From: a virus
Length of the DNA: 22,389 nt
Reading direction: 5' to 3' (one strand)
Virus record (IMG/VR): IMGVR_UViG_3300025594_000059
Coordinates: 1-22,389 of that record
The translations under genes were made by a program, and so were the position numbers. The notes beneath the pieces were generated by a model, which was not told where the DNA came from, ran no database searches, and saw only the letters and a list, made by a program, of their open reading frames with translations. Position 1 is the first letter of the stretch. Every line of letters begins with the position of its first letter. This document shows positions 20,462 through 22,389 of this stretch, piece after piece.

Positions 20462-20884
20462 ATGAATGAAGATGACATTATAAAATGGACACACGATGAT
20501 ATGCTTGAGGTTCTCTTATCAGAGCCTGATGACTTTCTTAAAATTAAAGAAACACTTACACGAATTGGTGTTTCATCAAAGAAGGATCATAATACACTAT
20601 ATCAAAGTTGTCATATATTACATAAACAGGGACGATATTTCATCGTACACTTTAAAGAACTCTTTATGCTTGATGGTAAACCATCGAACTTCACAAGAGA
20701 TGATTTGAGTCGCAGGAATACAATTACAACACTATTATCCGATTGGGGTTTACTAAATATCGTTGATGAATCAAAGTCTGAAGAGAAGACTACATTAAGG
20801 AGCATTAAAATCATTTCCCATCGTGATAAACGTGAGTGGCAGTTAGAATCGAAATATTCGATTGGTAATACTAAAAGCGTTTAA
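20462..20884 (+). CDS. regA: Translational repressor RegA
   Basis: A 140-residue protein, slightly longer than T4 RegA (122). It binds the translation start region of many early mRNAs and blocks ribosomes. Identity to T4 is high: DFLKIKETLTRIGVSSKKD (T4 DFLKVKETLTRMG), LYQSCHILHKQGRYFIVHFKEL, LLSDWGLLNIV and KREWQLESKYSIGN. The N-terminus has about 14 extra residues (MNEDDIIKWTHDDM). It has a late promoter and a leader of about 20 bases; its stop overlaps the next ATG by one base. Because many genes here look leaderless, RegA targets may be arranged differently from T4. Confidence 0.94.
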   Translation: MNEDDIIKWTHDDMLEVLLSEPDDFLKIKETLTRIGVSSKKDHNTLYQSCHILHKQGRYFIVHFKELFMLDGKPSNFTRDDLSRRNTITTLLSDWGLLNIVDESKSEEKTTLRSIKIISHRDKREWQLESKYSIGNTKSV

Positions 20885-21270
20885 TGAAAGCACATTTTAA
20901 GACAGATCTAGAAGCAACAATTTCAGGTTACTTTAATGGTAACAAATTCATTCGTACAGTTACACTATTAGAAGATTTGGTATTCTATACAAAGGCAGGT
21001 GATTCTATCACTGTTCCTAAGGGTTTTGAGAGTGATGGAGCGAGTGTGCCTAAAGTATTCTGGTCAGCCTTTCCACCATTTGACACATATCTACCTGCCG
21101 CGGTCTTACACGATATTCTATGTGTACAAGCTCATGACGATAAGTGTTTATATACCTCTAAGGAAGCAGCTGATATATTCTATGAAGCAATGCGAGTATG
21201 TGGAGTTGGAAGAACTAAAGCACGAACGATGTATTATGCAGTCCGTTACTTCGGACCTAAATGGAAATAA
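20884..21270 (+). CDS. DUF1353 family protein
   Basis: A 128-residue protein with the DUF1353 pattern: ITVPKGFESDGASVPKVFWSAFPPF at about 40-64, then YLPAAVLHDILC with a conserved His-Asp, and a C-terminal helix with RTMYYAVRYFGPKW. Proteins of this family are common in tailed phages near structural or lysis genes, and no biochemical function is established as far as I know. The ATG overlaps the regA stop (TAATG), so it is translationally coupled to regA. A structural or assembly role is only a guess. Confidence 0.8.
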   Translation: MKAHFKTDLEATISGYFNGNKFIRTVTLLEDLVFYTKAGDSITVPKGFESDGASVPKVFWSAFPPFDTYLPAAVLHDILCVQAHDDKCLYTSKEAADIFYEAMRVCGVGRTKARTMYYAVRYFGPKWK

Positions 21271-21293
21271 ACTAAAATCGAACTTTAAATTAA

Positions 21294-21301
21294 TATAAAT
21301 A
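21294..21301 (+). promoter_or_regulatory. Late promoter TATAAATA for the gene at 21312
   Basis: Perfect late box, 10 bases before the ATG, leaving about 4 bases of leader. It marks the return to late, probably virion, genes. Confidence 0.83.
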
Positions 21302-21311
21302 ACATATATAC

Positions 21312-22250
21312 ATGGCTTGGCAAAATATACCTAATAATCCACGTTGGCAATATGACGACGCTCCACTTGACCCAGGTGGTGCAGAAACTGCGCTATGGGC
21401 GACTAGCACAAACGGTGTTCGCACAAACGCCGCAGGTGACCAAATCTATGTTAATTGTAGACATAAACTTCTACACTCAACACAAGATTCTTTTCCTAAT
21501 GAAATAAATAAAACATTTTGGATTGGAGTCGAACCTACTGGTATCATTCTCATTGACGAACTTGACGGCACCGCTGAAGGTACGACGTTGACCGTAGCCG
21601 CCACAGGGCGTGCCGCGCGCGATGTTACTAGCTGGCAAAAAGGCGAGAATAGCGCTTGGAAGCTCGGAGTAGGAAATACATGGCTTTTTAATACCAGCAA
21701 TGTAAATGGTAATACAAGTGATGGTGCTATGGTAAAGATTATTAATCTAAGTGGCCATGGATTGTCAACTGAGAACCAACTTCAGATCAACATGACTTAT
21801 AGTGCTTGGGATAATATCTCACCCTATGATGATTCTACAGAGATTGAGGTCTACGTTCATGTATGGGGCTTGGTTGACATAAATTCGACCGATGCATCCG
21901 GTGTCGCAAACTTACTTTCCCAAAACGGAAATATGTGGGCGGCGACCGACTCCCTCGCCGTGTTCGATATTTATAATTTAGGGAATGGCACCCAATTTAC
22001 AACCGGCTTCGCCGATGATGGTGGTAAAGGTGTAGCCGCAATCAAATTAACGCCCACGCAAGACACTGGAACTGCAGCTCTTGCCGATGCGGTGGCTTAC
22101 TCCACTACGATTGATCTCAGCGGATATAGTTTGAACACACTTGCGCAGTATGATTATTTTGTGATCGGCATTGCTAAAAACAGCGACAGCGCATCCGACA
22201 GACAGTTTGCGATCCACGACATTAAGGCCATTGCTAGCACAGGTGCATAA
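21312..22250 (+). CDS. Unrecognised probable virion protein
   Basis: A 312-residue protein with no motif I recognise. It is rich in Gly, Asn, Ser, Thr and Asp and reads as mostly beta strand. The N-terminus MAWQNIPNNPRWQYDDAPLDPG has a Pro/Trp-rich style common in marine phage structural proteins, and a Gly/Thr-rich stretch (EGTTLTVAATGRAARDVTSW) lies near 95. No signal peptide or membrane segment is visible. A late promoter, the composition and the lack of enzymatic motifs suggest a fibre, decoration or other virion part. Some stretches, such as 21600-21630, are more G+C rich than the neighbours, as often seen in exchanged host-range genes. Confidence 0.6.
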   Translation: MAWQNIPNNPRWQYDDAPLDPGGAETALWATSTNGVRTNAAGDQIYVNCRHKLLHSTQDSFPNEINKTFWIGVEPTGIILIDELDGTAEGTTLTVAATGRAARDVTSWQKGENSAWKLGVGNTWLFNTSNVNGNTSDGAMVKIINLSGHGLSTENQLQINMTYSAWDNISPYDDSTEIEVYVHVWGLVDINSTDASGVANLLSQNGNMWAATDSLAVFDIYNLGNGTQFTTGFADDGGKGVAAIKLTPTQDTGTAALADAVAYSTTIDLSGYSLNTLAQYDYFVIGIAKNSDSASDRQFAIHDIKAIASTGA

Positions 22251-22259
22251 GAAGTATAA

Positions 22260-22267
22260 TATAAATA
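22260..22267 (+). promoter_or_regulatory. Late promoter TATAAATA for the last gene
   Basis: Perfect late box 10 bases after the previous stop and 88 bases before the next ATG. The predicted start near 22273 coincides with the foot of a hairpin. Confidence 0.8.
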
Positions 22268-22273
22268 AACTTT

Positions 22274-22319
22274 TAAGGTAACACGCTGTTACTTTAAATG
22301 AGACGCCCTCGGGGTCTCA
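22274..22319 (+). other. Two consecutive hairpins in the late leader
   Basis: TAAGGTAACA (22274-22283) pairs with TGTTACTTTA (22287-22296) around a CGC triloop. TGAGAC (22299-22304) pairs with GTCTCA (22314-22319) and encloses a short inner C/G stem. Neither is followed by a T-run, so they look like 5' stabilising structures of the late mRNA rather than terminators. Confidence 0.6.
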
Positions 22320-22355
22320 CAACAACATAACCCTGCCTAATAGGAGGAACAATAA

Positions 22356-22389
22356 ATGACACAATACACAATCCCACGTTCGTGGACAA
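22356..22389 (+). CDS. Start of a late gene, cut by the window end
   Basis: Only MTQYTIPRSWT is visible. The start is supported by an excellent Shine-Dalgarno (TAGGAGG, 22341-22347) nine bases before the ATG and by the late promoter at 22260. The strong ribosome site and hairpin leader suggest a highly expressed virion protein. No identity can be given. Confidence 0.65.
   Translation, partial: MTQYTIPRSWT

Noticed and set aside
1-22389. tRNA genes, self-splicing introns or inteins
   Set aside because: No cloverleaf-like segment was noticed, and every core gene reads through at near-normal length without interruption. A dedicated scan would be needed to exclude them formally.

Overview
The window looks like part of the genome of a tailed phage of the T4-like myovirus group, probably marine. 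Every gene I can support lies on the + strand. The T4 core gene order is present: tail sheath (18, 5' end cut off), tail tube (19), portal (20), a small prohead-core gene, prohead protease (21), scaffold (22), major capsid (23), tail completion (3), uvsY, uvsW, an unknown gene, late sigma factor (55), recombination nuclease (47/46), then an accessory block, sliding clamp (45), a small unknown gene, clamp loader (44/62), regA, a DUF1353 gene, an unrecognised probable structural gene and the first codons of one more gene. Gene 3 directly after 23, with uvsY/uvsW next, and a CobS-like AAA+ gene both resemble T4-like phages of marine bacteria (cyanophages, pelagiphages). The promoters look sigma-70-like, so the host is not obviously of the Bacteroidetes type. 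No photosynthesis gene, tRNA, integrase, insertion sequence or CRISPR array was seen.

Layout. 1-7253: virion assembly genes. 7264-13230: recombination and late transcription (UvsY, UvsW, gp55, gp47, gp46). 13243-18028: accessory block with a 75-aa unknown, a single-domain GIY-YIG protein, a 725-aa protein with HExxH and VWA domains, a CobS/MoxR-like AAA+ ATPase and a dGTP/dATP-diphosphohydrolase-like protein. 18066-20884: replisome core and RegA. 20884-22389: DUF1353 protein and the start of a structural module. The longest gene-free stretch is 190 bases (7714-7903); none exceeds 300 bases.

Regulation. Two promoter classes are easy to see. Eight perfect TATAAATA boxes (T4 late promoter type) all lie between genes on the + strand, ahead of genes 20, core protein, 3, uvsY, the unknown at 9400, regA, and the two structural genes at the right end. 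Seven TTTACA/TTGACA-type promoters with TATAAT-like -10 boxes lie ahead of gp55, gp47, the GIY-YIG gene, the VWA gene, the AAA+ gene, gp45 and gp44. In both classes most start codons fall at or within a few bases of the predicted transcription start, so leaderless or nearly leaderless mRNAs appear to be the rule. Gene 23 and the last gene are exceptions, with clear Shine-Dalgarno sequences; gene 19 has a weaker one.

The most unusual signal is a promoter array in the accessory block. The GIY-YIG, VWA and AAA+ genes share a homologous upstream region of about 130 bases with two TTGA-N3-TCAA-like sites exactly 57 bases apart, the nearer one 24 bases upstream of the -35 box in all three. This suggests a dedicated phage regulon controlling a MoxR/VWA-metallopeptidase machine of unknown function.
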